A stretch of 64,000 bases of DNA from Clostridium sp. CM027. GTDB lineage: Bacteria > Bacillota > Clostridia > Clostridiales > Clostridiaceae. Under the pieces are notes generated by a model that had not been told where the DNA came from, made no database searches, and was given only the letters and a program-made list of their open reading frames with translations. Positions 36,819 to 46,825 of this stretch are shown in pieces (the stretch's first letter is position 1; each line of letters opens with the position of its first letter). A program made the translations under genes and the position numbers. The DNA lies in assembly GCF_024730565.1 (NCBI RefSeq), contig NZ_CP077725.1, positions 434,001 through 498,000 of the forward strand, read 5' to 3'.

Positions 36819-37002
36819 ACTATTAAAAGTCTAAGTTATAATCGCTACGGTGAACTTCTCTTTTGTATACCTATTTACCAAATTAAAGAATATACTTTTA
36901 TAAATTAGAAAAAGCTGATTTAATAATAGTATACTCATTAATAAAAGGGACAAGGGGACAGTGGATATATGTCAATATCTTAGACATAAAAAGTTGAACT
37001 TT

Positions 37003-37450
37003 TTATGAAGCCTTTTTAGCCAAATCTTCACACTGTTGAGGCGTAATATACCCAATACTACTATGTATCCTTTTTATATTGTACCAAGCTTTTATATGTT
37101 CAAATGTTCCTAATCTTGCAGCGTCATAATCAAAATATTTAACATGGTAAACCTCTTCTTTTTTCAATGAGGCATGAAATGATTCAATGCAAGCATTATC
37201 ATATGGGCAACCATTGGCACTAATTGAGAGTTTAATAATTTTAGTGCTATTTATATATGCTTTAAAAGCGCAGCTTGTAAATTGGCATTCCAAATCGCTA
37301 TGAAGTATTAGCGTCTTGGTTGGCTTTTGTAGCGGTATAGCATTTTAACAGTCTGTAGAGCTAATGTAGTATCAATGAATTTAGACATAGCATGACTTAT
37401 TATTTTCCCGCTATAAAGATCCATGACCGATGCTAAGTAGCACCAACTGA
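37003..37450 (-). pseudogene. IS3-family transposase fragment (IS150-like OrfB C-terminus)
   Basis: The minus-strand reading includes VMDLYSGKIISHAMSK (about 37420-37375), then after a frameshift CQFTSCAFKAYI, SANGCPYDNACIESFHASLK with the DDE Glu, and WYNIKRIHSSIGYITPQQ. Upstream catalytic regions and terminal repeats are lost. Confidence 0.8.
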
Positions 37451-37561
37451 CTTCTGAAAGTAGCAGTCTAGATGCAAAATGAGGAAAATAGCCAGGAAGC
37501 CTTGAAAGAGTGGTCTACAGATAGTATGCAAATGGAGTTGAAATGATTTGAAATTTAAATG

Positions 37562-37600
37562 TAAAATGTAGCCTAACAGTTCTGTTAGGCTACATTTTCT
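37562..37600. terminator. Strong symmetric hairpin, likely bidirectional terminator
   Basis: AAAATGTAGCCTAACAG pairs perfectly with CTGTTAGGCTACATTTT. On the minus strand it lies about 145 bases past the ligase stop and could end the Ku-ligase operon. The bases from 37450 to 37560 contain no recognisable gene. Confidence 0.8.
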
Positions 37601-37743
37601 ATTTATCAGCATACTTATCGGAAGTGATTCAAAATAATAGTTGTTGATGTTGAATAGTACTTGAAATCTTTTCTAATGAGTATTGAGACTAGGTTTATTA
37701 TTAGTAATAGAAACTAGTTTAAACAAAAATAATTTTATAATAA

Positions 37744-38679
37744 TTATTCTACGATACAATCTTCAGGCTCTTTATCGTTCCTCAAACATTTGAATACGGG
37801 TTGACGCAAGGAACCGTTTGCTGTTTTCATCATATATTTTACGGTGCATACAAGCCTAGGTTGTATCCACACTGCATTATCGTTTCCAGAAGGCAAATCA
37901 GTAAAAGGGTGTGTGATTATTCCGGGCATGGATTTTATTAATTGAAAGTCTCCGGTCGATATTCCCAGGGTGACATGGCCTTTGTATACCAACCCTTTGC
38001 TTGAATATTGACCAAGTACAATGCTGATTACACCGTTTTGCTTAAAAATGAAACCACACACTATAAAATCATCATCCAGAAGATTTTTAATTTTAATCCA
38101 ATCCTTAGTGCGTTTGTCTAGATAATATTTACTATCCTTACTCTTAGCTACTATGCCCTCCAATTCATTTTGTTTAGCAATCTTATAAAATTCAACCCCT
38201 CGCTTCTCAATATATCTAGAAATAGCAATGCGCTCATTTTCATTAATAGCTTTTTCAAGTAGCTTTTTCCGCTCCATCAATGGCAAATCTGTAACCTGTT
38301 GATCATCATAGTAGAGAATATCAAAGGCTGTGAAACTGGCTGGTAATTTAGATGATGCAAGTTGTATTTTGAAGGTATTTGACATCAGAGATCGCCTTTG
38401 AATTTCATAAAAGTCTGGTTTGCCATCTTTAATAACGATTAACTCACCATCTAAAATGCAACGGTGATTTATCTGCTTGTGTATATTCGACAATTCTGGT
38501 ACCTTTACAAGCATCTTTATATTTCGTTTGTTACGTAGTTCTGTCATGTCCTTATCTAAATAAGCGATACATCGTTCACCATCAAGTTTTAACTCATAAA
38601 TATAATTAGGGCTGTCAAATGCCTCTTGTATTTCACCGATTAACATAGGCTTAATGTTTTTATTATCAAACAAATCCAT
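37744..38679 (-). CDS. ligD: ATP-dependent DNA ligase (LigD ligase-domain type)
   Basis: A 311-residue ligase with nucleotidyltransferase motif I ELKLDGERCIAYL (Lys near residue 30), motif III-like LYYDDQQ, motif IV EGIVAKSKDS and motif V WIKIKN, then an OB fold. It corresponds only to the ligase module of LigD; no polymerase or phosphoesterase domain is present. It overlaps ku by one base (TAATG), so the two are translationally coupled and form a two-gene NHEJ operon. Confidence 0.92.
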   Translation of the reverse strand: MDLFDNKNIKPMLIGEIQEAFDSPNYIYELKLDGERCIAYLDKDMTELRNKRNIKMLVKVPELSNIHKQINHRCILDGELIVIKDGKPDFYEIQRRSLMSNTFKIQLASSKLPASFTAFDILYYDDQQVTDLPLMERKKLLEKAINENERIAISRYIEKRGVEFYKIAKQNELEGIVAKSKDSKYYLDKRTKDWIKIKNLLDDDFIVCGFIFKQNGVISIVLGQYSSKGLVYKGHVTLGISTGDFQLIKSMPGIITHPFTDLPSGNDNAVWIQPRLVCTVKYMMKTANGSLRQPVFKCLRNDKEPEDCIVE

Positions 38680-39491
38680 TATGCACCTTTTGGAGTTCTT
38701 TTACGTTTTTCTTTATTTGTTGGAGTTTCTTTTACTTTATTTTGCTCGATGCTTGCTTTTAATGCGTCCATAAGATTAATAATATTACTTGGTGTCTCGG
38801 GTTTGGAAGCAACGATCTCTTGACCAGATATTTTAGTTTCCAGTAACTCGCGTAACTTTACCTGGTACTCATCCTTATATTCTGCCGGATTAAAAGGAGT
38901 GGCCATTGAATTAATTAATGCCTTTGCCATAGTAATCTCAGCATCTATTATTTCGGGTTTATTATAAGATTTGGGAAGGTCTTTAATCTCATCTTCATAG
39001 TACATTTTCGAGATTAGTATTCCATCCTCACGTGGGATTATAGCGAGTAAGGTCTCTCTTGTACCCATTACAGTTTTGCCAATTGCAATTTTTTGCTCGC
39101 TCATAAGCGCTACACGCAAAAGTTCAAAAGCTTTATCACCGCCAGCCTCAGGAATGGCTTGATATGTTTTGTCGTAAAAAATAGGGGAGATTTGATTAAG
39201 TTGTGCAAAGTGCATTATCTGTATTGATTTTTCTTTTTCGGTTTTGATTTTTTCTAAATCATCATCGGTTATGACTACATAATGATCTTTGTCATATTCA
39301 TATCCTTTGGTAATATCTTTAGTTGTAATTTCCTTGCCGCAATGACTACATGATTTTTTGTATTTTATTCTTGAATTGTCATCTTTATGAAGTTGATTAA
39401 AATGTATGTCGTTATCTTGTGTTGCGGTATACATGGATATTGGTATAGCAACAAGGCCAAATGAAATAACTGTTTTATGGGCTATAGCCAT
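38679..39491 (-). CDS. ku: Non-homologous end-joining protein Ku
   Basis: A 270-residue bacterial Ku starting MAIAHKTVISFGLVAIPISMY, with FNQLHKDDNSRIKYKK and the Lys/Arg-rich C-terminal tail seen in DNA-bridging Ku proteins. A Cys pair (SCSHCGKEI) lies near residue 45. It binds double-strand ends and recruits the adjacent ligase, likely relevant to spores that carry a single chromosome. The frame opens at GTG 39500, but GAGGTG is spaced for ATG 39491. Confidence 0.94.
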   Translation of the reverse strand: MAIAHKTVISFGLVAIPISMYTATQDNDIHFNQLHKDDNSRIKYKKSCSHCGKEITTKDITKGYEYDKDHYVVITDDDLEKIKTEKEKSIQIMHFAQLNQISPIFYDKTYQAIPEAGGDKAFELLRVALMSEQKIAIGKTVMGTRETLLAIIPREDGILISKMYYEDEIKDLPKSYNKPEIIDAEITMAKALINSMATPFNPAEYKDEYQVKLRELLETKISGQEIVASKPETPSNIINLMDALKASIEQNKVKETPTNKEKRKRTPKGA

Positions 39492-39500
39492 TTTTAACAC

Positions 39501-39923
39501 CTCACTTTTTTAATAGTATAACCATAACTTAACTTATTTACTATTTGTTTTCCCACCAAATAATCTATTTAAAATATATATTACAAAATAAGTATGCAAA
39601 TTTGTTTACTATATCAAAGGAAGATTTAAAACTGGGTTCTTAAAATAGCTATGAATAGCTGTAAAGATTATTGGAAAAGTGCCTATATTAAAAATAATAT
39701 ACTTCAAGATTTTAAAAATGGCTTAGGGTAGTTGACATTAATTTTAAATGAGCAATCTGTTAGCTAACTCGCTCGTTTATAGATATATCGATTATTTGTA
39801 AAAAATTTATTTAAATGATGAAAAATTAACATAAAGATGGTACAATTTTAGTAGCTATTAAATTGTTATTTACTTAAGACCACAGCTTCGCGAAGACGAT
39901 TTAATATACCAAGGGGGATTAAC
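39501..39923. other. Intergenic region between divergent ku and the EamA gene
   Basis: AT-rich and without a supported gene. It must hold divergent promoters, but no convincing pair of -35/-10 boxes was fixed. A small CTTCGCGAAG palindrome lies near 39887-39896. Confidence 0.4.
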
Positions 39924-40784
39924 ATGGAAAAAACAAAAGGAATTTTATATATTGTTTTATCTGCAATTGCTTTTGGGTTTATGCCAATACTCGCAAAATT
40001 GTCATATAGGGGAGGGGCAAATACATATACCACATTAGCGCTTAGGTTTTTTTTTGCGTCAATTATGCTATTATATTATTTGAAATATAAAGGTATATCT
40101 TTAAAATTAACTAAAAAACAATTATTTTTAGTATTAACCACAGGTATGTTTGGATATTCACTTACATCTTGTAGTTTATTTATGTCCTACAATTATATAA
40201 GTATTGGATTGGCGAGTATGATTTTATATACACACCCTGCTATTATTACTTTATTGTCATATATGTTTTATAAAGAAAAGATAAAAGCTAGAAAAATCAT
40301 TTCTTTAATTATTTCCTTAATAGGTATTTATGTTTTAATTGATAAGGGAAGTGTTAGCTTTAATTTAAAAGGAATAATATTGGCAGCTATGGCTTCGCTG
40401 CTATATTCAATATATGTGCTAGGAGTATCTCTTAAAGAAATTAAAGCTATCAACAGTTATGTTTTAACTTTTTATATCTCGTGTTCAGCTGCTGTTATTA
40501 TGTTTATAGCAGCAATCACTACTGGTAATTTTAACATGCATATTTCCTTTTATGCACTTGTGGCAATTTTATTATTAGCATTCATATCTACAGTGGTGGC
40601 TTTAATGGCATTCTTAGAAGGGGTTAGAATAGTAGGGCCTTCTAATGCTTCAATTCTTAGTACTATTGAGCCTATAGTTGGGTTAATACTAGGAATACTA
40701 ATTTTAAGAGAACCTATATCAGTTAGAATTGTAATTGGAAGTATATTGATTATTATGTCAGTCGTGATATTAACAAAAGAATAA
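39924..40784 (+). CDS. EamA/DMT-family membrane transporter
   Basis: 286 residues with about ten hydrophobic segments in two EamA repeats (residues 1-135 and 148-286), ending in the conserved LSTIEPIVGLILGILILRE pattern. Drug/metabolite transporters export amino acids, metabolites or drugs; substrate unknown. AAGGGGG precedes ATG 39924. The methyltransferase gene follows 27 bases on and could be co-transcribed. Confidence 0.88.
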   Translation: MEKTKGILYIVLSAIAFGFMPILAKLSYRGGANTYTTLALRFFFASIMLLYYLKYKGISLKLTKKQLFLVLTTGMFGYSLTSCSLFMSYNYISIGLASMILYTHPAIITLLSYMFYKEKIKARKIISLIISLIGIYVLIDKGSVSFNLKGIILAAMASLLYSIYVLGVSLKEIKAINSYVLTFYISCSAAVIMFIAAITTGNFNMHISFYALVAILLLAFISTVVALMAFLEGVRIVGPSNASILSTIEPIVGLILGILILREPISVRIVIGSILIIMSVVILTKE

Positions 40785-40811
40785 TTTAATTATATAGAAT
40801 GGAGATAATAA

Positions 40812-42566
40812 ATGCTTGACTTGTTAAAACAGAAAATATGTGAATTACATAATGTTATTTTAAGCCCAATAGATGATATGTTCAAAATAACTGCTTTAAA
40901 AAATTATAAAAGGGAAATAGAAGGAACACAGCAAAAAAGTTTTGGTGAAGTTTATTATGAGTTTATTAAAAATAATAAAGAAAAAGGCACAGTATACACT
41001 CCAGAACCTATAACTTCTTATATGATAGAAAACACCATAAAAGCAGAACAGATAATAAAGAATCCGTACATAAAAATTGTGGATCCATCTTGTGGAACTG
41101 GCAATATATTAATTTGCTGTTTTAAATTTCTTAGAAATTTATATAAGGATAATTTAAACCTAATAAATGAGAAAAATGGGTTGAATTTAAATGTTCAATG
41201 CATTGATGAACATATAATAACACATAATTTGTATGGCTTTGATATTGATGATATAGCTGTGAAAATCCTGATTATAGATTTATATGATTTAAGTCAGGGG
41301 AGCATAGCCAGTAATGTTGTTAACAAGGATTTTTTATTATATGAAAGTGAACATAAATATGACGTGTTCATAGGAAATCCACCCTATGTGGGTAAAAAAT
41401 CTATAGATAATGAATACGCAGCTTATTTAAAAATTCGATATAAAGAAGTGTATAGAGATAAAGGAGATCTATCCTATTGTTTTTTCAAAAAAGCATTAGA
41501 AGACTTAAACGAGAAGGGAAAGCTGACTTTTATTACTTCGAGGTACTTTTTAGAATCACCTAGTGGAGAGGATTTAAGGAAGGTTTTAAAAAAACTATGC
41601 ACGATAGACAAAATTATAGATTTTTACGGGAGAAGACCATTTAAAAACGTAGGGATAGATCCTGTAATAATGTGTATAACGAATTGTCAAAATGATGATA
41701 GTAAAATTGAAATTATAAAACCTTCTAATGTAAAAAACAAACATAAAAAAGAATTTTATAACAGTGTATTTTTAAAAAGTGGGAATGAATTTAATAGTTT
41801 TCTTCTTAATAAAAGTCAATTAAATGACAAGGGTTGGATTCTAATAGATAAAAAGGATAGAAATATAATAAATAAAATAGAGCAAAGAAGTTTTACTCAC
41901 TTAAGTAATATTTGTAATAGTTATCAGGGAGTAATAACTGGGTGTGACAAAGCGTTTGTAGTAACCAATGATATTGCTCTAAGGAGAAATATTGAAAAAA
42001 ATATAATAAAACCTTGGATTAAGAGTAGTTACATAGAAAAAAATGAAGTTTCAAGACAAGATAGTTACATAATATATTCAGATTTAATCCATAACACGCA
42101 TGATTATAATAATGCTATAGCCTATATTGAATTGCAGAAGGAAAAGCTACTAAAAAGAAGAGAATGCCAAAGGGGTATTAGAAAATGGTATGAACTTCAA
42201 TGGGGTAGAGATCAAAACATATTTGAAGGCGAAAAAATAGTTTTTCCATTTAAGGCAAGCAGTAATAGATTTGCTCTTGACAAGGGAAGTTATTTTAGTG
42301 CGGATGTATATGCATTGATATTAAAAGAAAATGTTCCGTTTACCTATGATTTTTTATTATATCTATTAAATAGTAAAATCTATGAATTCTATTTTAAGAC
42401 CTTTGCAAAAAAACTAGGTGAAGATGCTTATGAGTATTACCCAAATAATTTAATGAAATTATGCATCCCAATTATTATAGATTTTAAGGGTAAAGATGAA
42501 AATTATTTATATGATTATTTTCACTTTAGTGAAGAAGAAAAAAAGATTATACTTGGGGAAGTATAA
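40812..42566 (+). CDS. CamA-like orphan N6-adenine DNA methyltransferase
   Basis: 584 residues. SAM-binding motif I is DPSCGTGN near residue 92, motif IV is GNPPYVGKK near 195, and a C-terminal target-recognition domain follows. From memory the C-terminal half (QGVITGCDKAFVV, RECQRGIRKWYELQWGR, FSADVYALI, YEYYPNNLMKL) matches C. difficile CamA, which methylates the last A of CAAAAA and affects sporulation. No restriction gene adjoins it. GGAGAT precedes ATG 40812. A terminator overlaps its last codons. Confidence 0.88.
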   Translation: MLDLLKQKICELHNVILSPIDDMFKITALKNYKREIEGTQQKSFGEVYYEFIKNNKEKGTVYTPEPITSYMIENTIKAEQIIKNPYIKIVDPSCGTGNILICCFKFLRNLYKDNLNLINEKNGLNLNVQCIDEHIITHNLYGFDIDDIAVKILIIDLYDLSQGSIASNVVNKDFLLYESEHKYDVFIGNPPYVGKKSIDNEYAAYLKIRYKEVYRDKGDLSYCFFKKALEDLNEKGKLTFITSRYFLESPSGEDLRKVLKKLCTIDKIIDFYGRRPFKNVGIDPVIMCITNCQNDDSKIEIIKPSNVKNKHKKEFYNSVFLKSGNEFNSFLLNKSQLNDKGWILIDKKDRNIINKIEQRSFTHLSNICNSYQGVITGCDKAFVVTNDIALRRNIEKNIIKPWIKSSYIEKNEVSRQDSYIIYSDLIHNTHDYNNAIAYIELQKEKLLKRRECQRGIRKWYELQWGRDQNIFEGEKIVFPFKASSNRFALDKGSYFSADVYALILKENVPFTYDFLLYLLNSKIYEFYFKTFAKKLGEDAYEYYPNNLMKLCIPIIIDFKGKDENYLYDYFHFSEEEKKIILGEV

Positions 42567-42576
42567 TCTTTTTTTG
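42543..42576 (+). terminator. Terminator overlapping the methyltransferase stop
   Basis: AAGATTATACTT pairs with AAGTATAATCTT around GGGG, followed by seven T. The left arm is still coding. Confidence 0.9.
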
Positions 42577-42641
42577 ATGGAAAAGTTGGCATATATCTTG
42601 CTGTATATAAAATAAATTATTAATATTTAGGAGGAATTATT

Positions 42642-42884
42642 GTGAGCAATTTGGAAAAACTAAACAAGGTGTTATGTGATTTATTTGATTTCAAAAAAGT
42701 AGAGGACATAAATGATGATTTTGGACCAGATGAAATAGAATCTTGGGATTCTTTAGGCCATGTAGAACTTATAACAAGTTTAGAGGAAGTTTTTGATATA
42801 GCTTTAGATGTAGTGGATATCTCCAGAATGTATACCATAGGTGATATTAAGAAGATAGTTGAAAAATATGGTGTTCAGATATGA
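42642..42884 (+). CDS. Acyl carrier protein
   Basis: 80 residues with the phosphopantetheine attachment motif DSLGHVEL, with Ser near residue 37, within an acidic four-helix ACP. GTG 42642 follows AGGAGGA. Its stop overlaps the next start (ATGA), which couples it to the AMP ligase. It is probably the carrier on which the LuxE/LuxC pair acts, distinct from the housekeeping AcpP. Confidence 0.88.
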   Translation: MSNLEKLNKVLCDLFDFKKVEDINDDFGPDEIESWDSLGHVELITSLEEVFDIALDVVDISRMYTIGDIKKIVEKYGVQI

Positions 42885-44358
42885 CATTTACAGATTATGT
42901 TTTTGAGTTTTCATCAAAACTGGATAAAACTTCTGTAATTTTTAAAGATAAAATAAGTTATGAGGAAATTTTTAAAAATGTAAAAAAAAAGCTTCTTTTA
43001 TAAAAAGCAAGAAATTTTTTAAAAAGGATGCTGTACTTCTGGTTTCAGAAAATTCTGATTTTTTCATTGAAAATTATTTTGGAATAATTAAAAGTGGAGC
43101 TATTTGTGTTCCTATTAACCCAGCTTTAAGTAGCAATGAGATAAAGTATATTGTAGACTCTCTAGATATTAAGCTGATTTTCACTCAAAATAAATTTATT
43201 GAAAAAATAAAGCAATTGGTTCGTGAAGACGTTGAAATTTATACAGATATCATTGAATGTAATTTTACTTATGCACATGAAAACAATTATAGTGAGGATA
43301 TAGATATACAAGAAGATGTGGCTGTAATACTTTTTACTTCCGGTTCCACAGGAAATCCTAAAGGGGTAATGCTTACTCATTATAATCTGATGTATAATAC
43401 AAATTCTATAATAGAATACCTGAAACTTACAGAGCGAGATAGAGTGGAAACAGTACTTCCTTTTTATTATTGCTATGGGACTTCAATTTTGCATACACAC
43501 TTTAGGGTAGGGGGAAGCCTTGTAATTAACAATAAATTTATGTTTCCGCAAACAGTTGTTGAGGATATAAATAAGTATAGTTGCACAGGTTTTTCAGGGG
43601 TCCCTAGCACTTATCAAATACTGCTTAGAATGACTGATATAAAGAATACTAAACTTCCAACCTTAAGGTACATAACTCAAGCTGGGGGAAAGCTCTCAGA
43701 GAATTTTATTAAACAGCTTATAGGTATTCTAAAAGGAGTAGAAATTTTTATAATGTATGGTCAGACTGAGGCTACGGCAAGGTTATCATATTTACCGTCA
43801 TATTTAATTAATGAAAAGATGAATTCCATAGGACGTGGAATTAAAGGAACGGAGCTTTTGGTTTTAAATAGTGAAGGAAAGCGAGTGAAATCTGGAGAAA
43901 CGGGTGAGGTTGTTGCCAAGGGTGGAAACATAATGAAGGGATATTTTAATGATAAGGAAGAAACGGATAAAGTTCTAAAGAAAGGATACTTATACACGGG
44001 GGATATAGCAAAAGTTGATGATGACGGGTATATATATATAGTTTCAAGAGAAAAAAATATTATTAAAAGTGGTGGGATTAGAATAAGCCCTAAGGAAATA
44101 GAAGCCATAATATTACAAATTACAGAGGTAGTGGAATGTGCAGTTATTGGAGTGGAAGATGATATTTTAGGAGAATCAATAAAAGCCTTTGTAGTATTAA
44201 CAGAAGATAACCACTATATGGATTTTAAATATATATTAGACTTTTGTAAAAATCAGTTACCATCATATAAAACTCCAAGGTATATAGAATTTTTAAAAGA
44301 ACTTCCCAAAAATTCTTCTGGCAAAATTTTAATAAAAAAGCTCAAGGAGCTTAAGTAA
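42881..44358 (+). pseudogene. Acyl-AMP ligase (AMP-binding), frameshifted at A9
   Basis: ATG 42881 opens a 41-codon frame that ends at TAA soon after a run of nine A (42982-42990). Removing the shift continues the protein without a break (KDAVLLVSENSDFF, SGAICVPINPALSSNEI) into the 380-codon frame at 43216-44358. That holds the AMP-binding core ILFTSGSTGNPKGVMLTH, the YGQTEATAR motif, YTGDIAK and the C-terminal SSGKILIKK lysine. The full protein would be about 490 residues and activate a carboxylic acid for loading on the ACP. It could be a true null, slippage-corrected, or a sequencing error. Confidence 0.85.
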
Positions 44359-44383
44359 AAGAAATAGTAAGAGGGTGAAGTAA

Positions 44384-45496
44384 GTGGAGGATTTAGAATT
44401 AATAGATGAACTAGTGCTTGGAGCGCAGTTTAATATAGAGCTGAAAAAAAAGGAAAAGTTGCTTTTAAATATTATGTTACCTCAATTAGAACACAATAAG
44501 GAAAATTTAAGTATAAAAGCTATGTATAATAAATTAAATGTAGACATTAATAAAATTAAAACGTTAGAACAGGTACCATATATCCCTGTAAATATGTTTA
44601 AATCTTTCCATCTCAGAATATGTAAGGAGGAGCAAGTAGTTAGGGTGTTACAATCTAGTGCTACCACCACAGGAGTTCCTAGTAAAATATATTTGGATAA
44701 AAAGACTTCAATAAGACAAACGCAAGCTTTAATAAGTACGTTAACAAGTTTTTTAGGAAGAATGCGAAGACCGATGCTTATTATAGATAACGCAGACAGT
44801 AATAAAAGAGGGAATGGAATGACTGCACGTGGTGCTGCTATTAGAGGGGTAAGCACTTTTGCGAGCAAGATGTTTTATATTATGGATAAAGAAGAAGGGG
44901 AACTTAAATTAAATATAGATAGGCTTCGCGACTTTGAAAGAAAATATAAAGATGAGGAAGTTTTAGTTTATGGATTTACTTATATAGTGTGGTCGAAATT
45001 TTTAAAAGTATTAAAGCAGGAAGGAATAAAATTAGACATGCCAAAGTTAAAGCTGTTACATAGCGGAGGTTGGAAAAAACTTATTTCTGAAAAGGTGGAA
45101 AAGGAAGTGTTTTCAGAGACTGCTGCGCAGATATTTAACACAAGTAAAGATAATATTATAGACTTTTATGGAATGGTGGAACAGTTAGGAGTAGTTTTTA
45201 TTGATTGCCAGTGTGGGCATAAGCATGTACCAAATTTTGCAGAGGTTATTATAAGGGATATACAGACTTTAGAAGAAGTGAATTTTGGTGAAGAAGGGCT
45301 TATAGAGGTTATGAGTGTTTTGGGCTCTAGCTATCCATCGCAGGCTATTCTTACTGAGGATATTGGGAAATTTATAGGCGTGGATGATTGCCCTTGTGGT
45401 AGACGAGGCAAGTATTTTAGATTTAAGTCACGAGTAGACAAGGCTGAAATTAGAGGCTGTGGAGATACATTTGCAGAAAGGGAGGTAGGTAAATGA
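44384..45496 (+). CDS. LuxE/acyl-protein synthetase-family protein
   Basis: A 370-residue member of the LuxE (PaaK-like) adenylating family. SSATTTGVPSKIYLD is the phosphate-binding loop, LLHSGGWKK and FYGMVEQLG are the LuxE signature segments, and a zinc-like Cys set (DCQCGHKH, DDCPCGRRGK) lies near the C-terminus. In luminous bacteria LuxE activates fatty acid and passes the acyl group to LuxC. GTG 44384 follows GAGGGTGA. It overlaps luxC-like 45493 by 4 bases. Confidence 0.87.
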   Translation: MEDLELIDELVLGAQFNIELKKKEKLLLNIMLPQLEHNKENLSIKAMYNKLNVDINKIKTLEQVPYIPVNMFKSFHLRICKEEQVVRVLQSSATTTGVPSKIYLDKKTSIRQTQALISTLTSFLGRMRRPMLIIDNADSNKRGNGMTARGAAIRGVSTFASKMFYIMDKEEGELKLNIDRLRDFERKYKDEEVLVYGFTYIVWSKFLKVLKQEGIKLDMPKLKLLHSGGWKKLISEKVEKEVFSETAAQIFNTSKDNIIDFYGMVEQLGVVFIDCQCGHKHVPNFAEVIIRDIQTLEEVNFGEEGLIEVMSVLGSSYPSQAILTEDIGKFIGVDDCPCGRRGKYFRFKSRVDKAEIRGCGDTFAEREVGK

Positions 45497-46797
45497 TAAA
45501 TTGTTACGAGCTAAATGGAGAGTTTTATGAAAAGGGACTAAAATTTGAGGACTTTCATGAATTAGAAACTTGCTTAAATAAGAATTTCAATAAACTTCAT
45601 GAATTCCCAGTGCAAGTTATAATACTTATTATAAATGAATATAGCAAGAGAATTGCAATAAACAGAGAAATATTAAGAATGGAAGGGGTTCCGTTCTTAT
45701 GTTTTTATTTAAAGAAAATAAATATGGAAAAACAGTTAAAACTTAACTTATCAAATATTGAATATCTAAATAATTTTGTGCAGGTAGAGAATGAAAAATA
45801 CATCAAAGCACAGCCAAAGGGTTTAGTGTGTCATTGGATGGCTGGGAATGTACCTACCCTAGGTATCTATTCAGTGATTCAGAGTATAATATGCAAAAAT
45901 AGTAATATCCTAAGAGTATCTAAAGAAAGTGTCAGTACAGTATATGAACTATTAAAACTTTTGGACAATATTGAGGTTGAGTATGGCGGGGAAGCTTATT
46001 CTTCTAAGATTATATTGAAAAATATTGCCCTTGTTTATTTTAATAGTGGCGATAAGTATCTTAATTCTCAAATGTCTTTAAAAGCCGATGCACGAATAGT
46101 TTGGGGTAATAAAACAGCAGTAGATGCTATTTCTCTTTTACCTAAAAAAACTACTTGTAAGGATTTAATTTTTGGGCCTAAGTATTCTTTTGCAGTTTTT
46201 GATAGATCAGCTATTGAAAGTGATGACTTTGAAGAATACTTAGAAAATCTGGTTACAGATATAATTGCATTTAATCAAAAATCATGTTCTTCACCTCAGG
46301 TATTGTTTTTAGAGAAAAGTAAACTAACTGTAGAAGAAATAGCGAAAATATTAAGTCGGAAATTTGAGAAGATTACTAAAAGATATACTAATTTAGATTT
46401 AGAGGAGGCTATAGCTGCTAAAATAATTAATAAAAGAGGTGAATATCTACTAAGTATCAATAAGCTTACTTATATGAGTAAGGGACTTCAATATACAATA
46501 CTAATTGATAGTGAAGTAAAGCTTGAAGAAGCAATTACAGGACGAACTATATTTATAAAAGAGGTGGATGATATATTGGATGTATGCCCTTTAATTACTA
46601 AAAACATACAAACCATTGGGATAGCCTCAAAGAATAGTAATAAGACTTTAGAGTTTGCAGATAGAGTGACGACTTTTGGAGTAGATAGAGTTGTGAAAAT
46701 TGGATACATGAATTTCTATGATTCTCCATGGGATGGAAGTTTAATAATAAGCGAATTAGTTAGGTGGTGCTCCCTTAATACAAAGGGAATGATTTAA
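45493..46797 (+). CDS. LuxC-family acyl-CoA/acyl-ACP reductase
   Basis: 434 residues with the aldehyde-dehydrogenase-like LuxC fold. HWMAGNVPTLGIYSV is the cofactor-binding loop, and NQKSCSSPQVLFLE supplies the catalytic Cys near residue 266. LuxC reduces an enzyme-bound acyl group to the fatty aldehyde with NADPH. GGGAGGT precedes ATG 45493, inside the end of the LuxE-like gene. No luxA, luxB or luxD is present, so the product is not light. Confidence 0.88.
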   Translation: MINCYELNGEFYEKGLKFEDFHELETCLNKNFNKLHEFPVQVIILIINEYSKRIAINREILRMEGVPFLCFYLKKINMEKQLKLNLSNIEYLNNFVQVENEKYIKAQPKGLVCHWMAGNVPTLGIYSVIQSIICKNSNILRVSKESVSTVYELLKLLDNIEVEYGGEAYSSKIILKNIALVYFNSGDKYLNSQMSLKADARIVWGNKTAVDAISLLPKKTTCKDLIFGPKYSFAVFDRSAIESDDFEEYLENLVTDIIAFNQKSCSSPQVLFLEKSKLTVEEIAKILSRKFEKITKRYTNLDLEEAIAAKIINKRGEYLLSINKLTYMSKGLQYTILIDSEVKLEEAITGRTIFIKEVDDILDVCPLITKNIQTIGIASKNSNKTLEFADRVTTFGVDRVVKIGYMNFYDSPWDGSLIISELVRWCSLNTKGMI

Positions 46798-46825
46798 ATC
46801 CTATTTTGCAATGGGGGGGGAGAAA

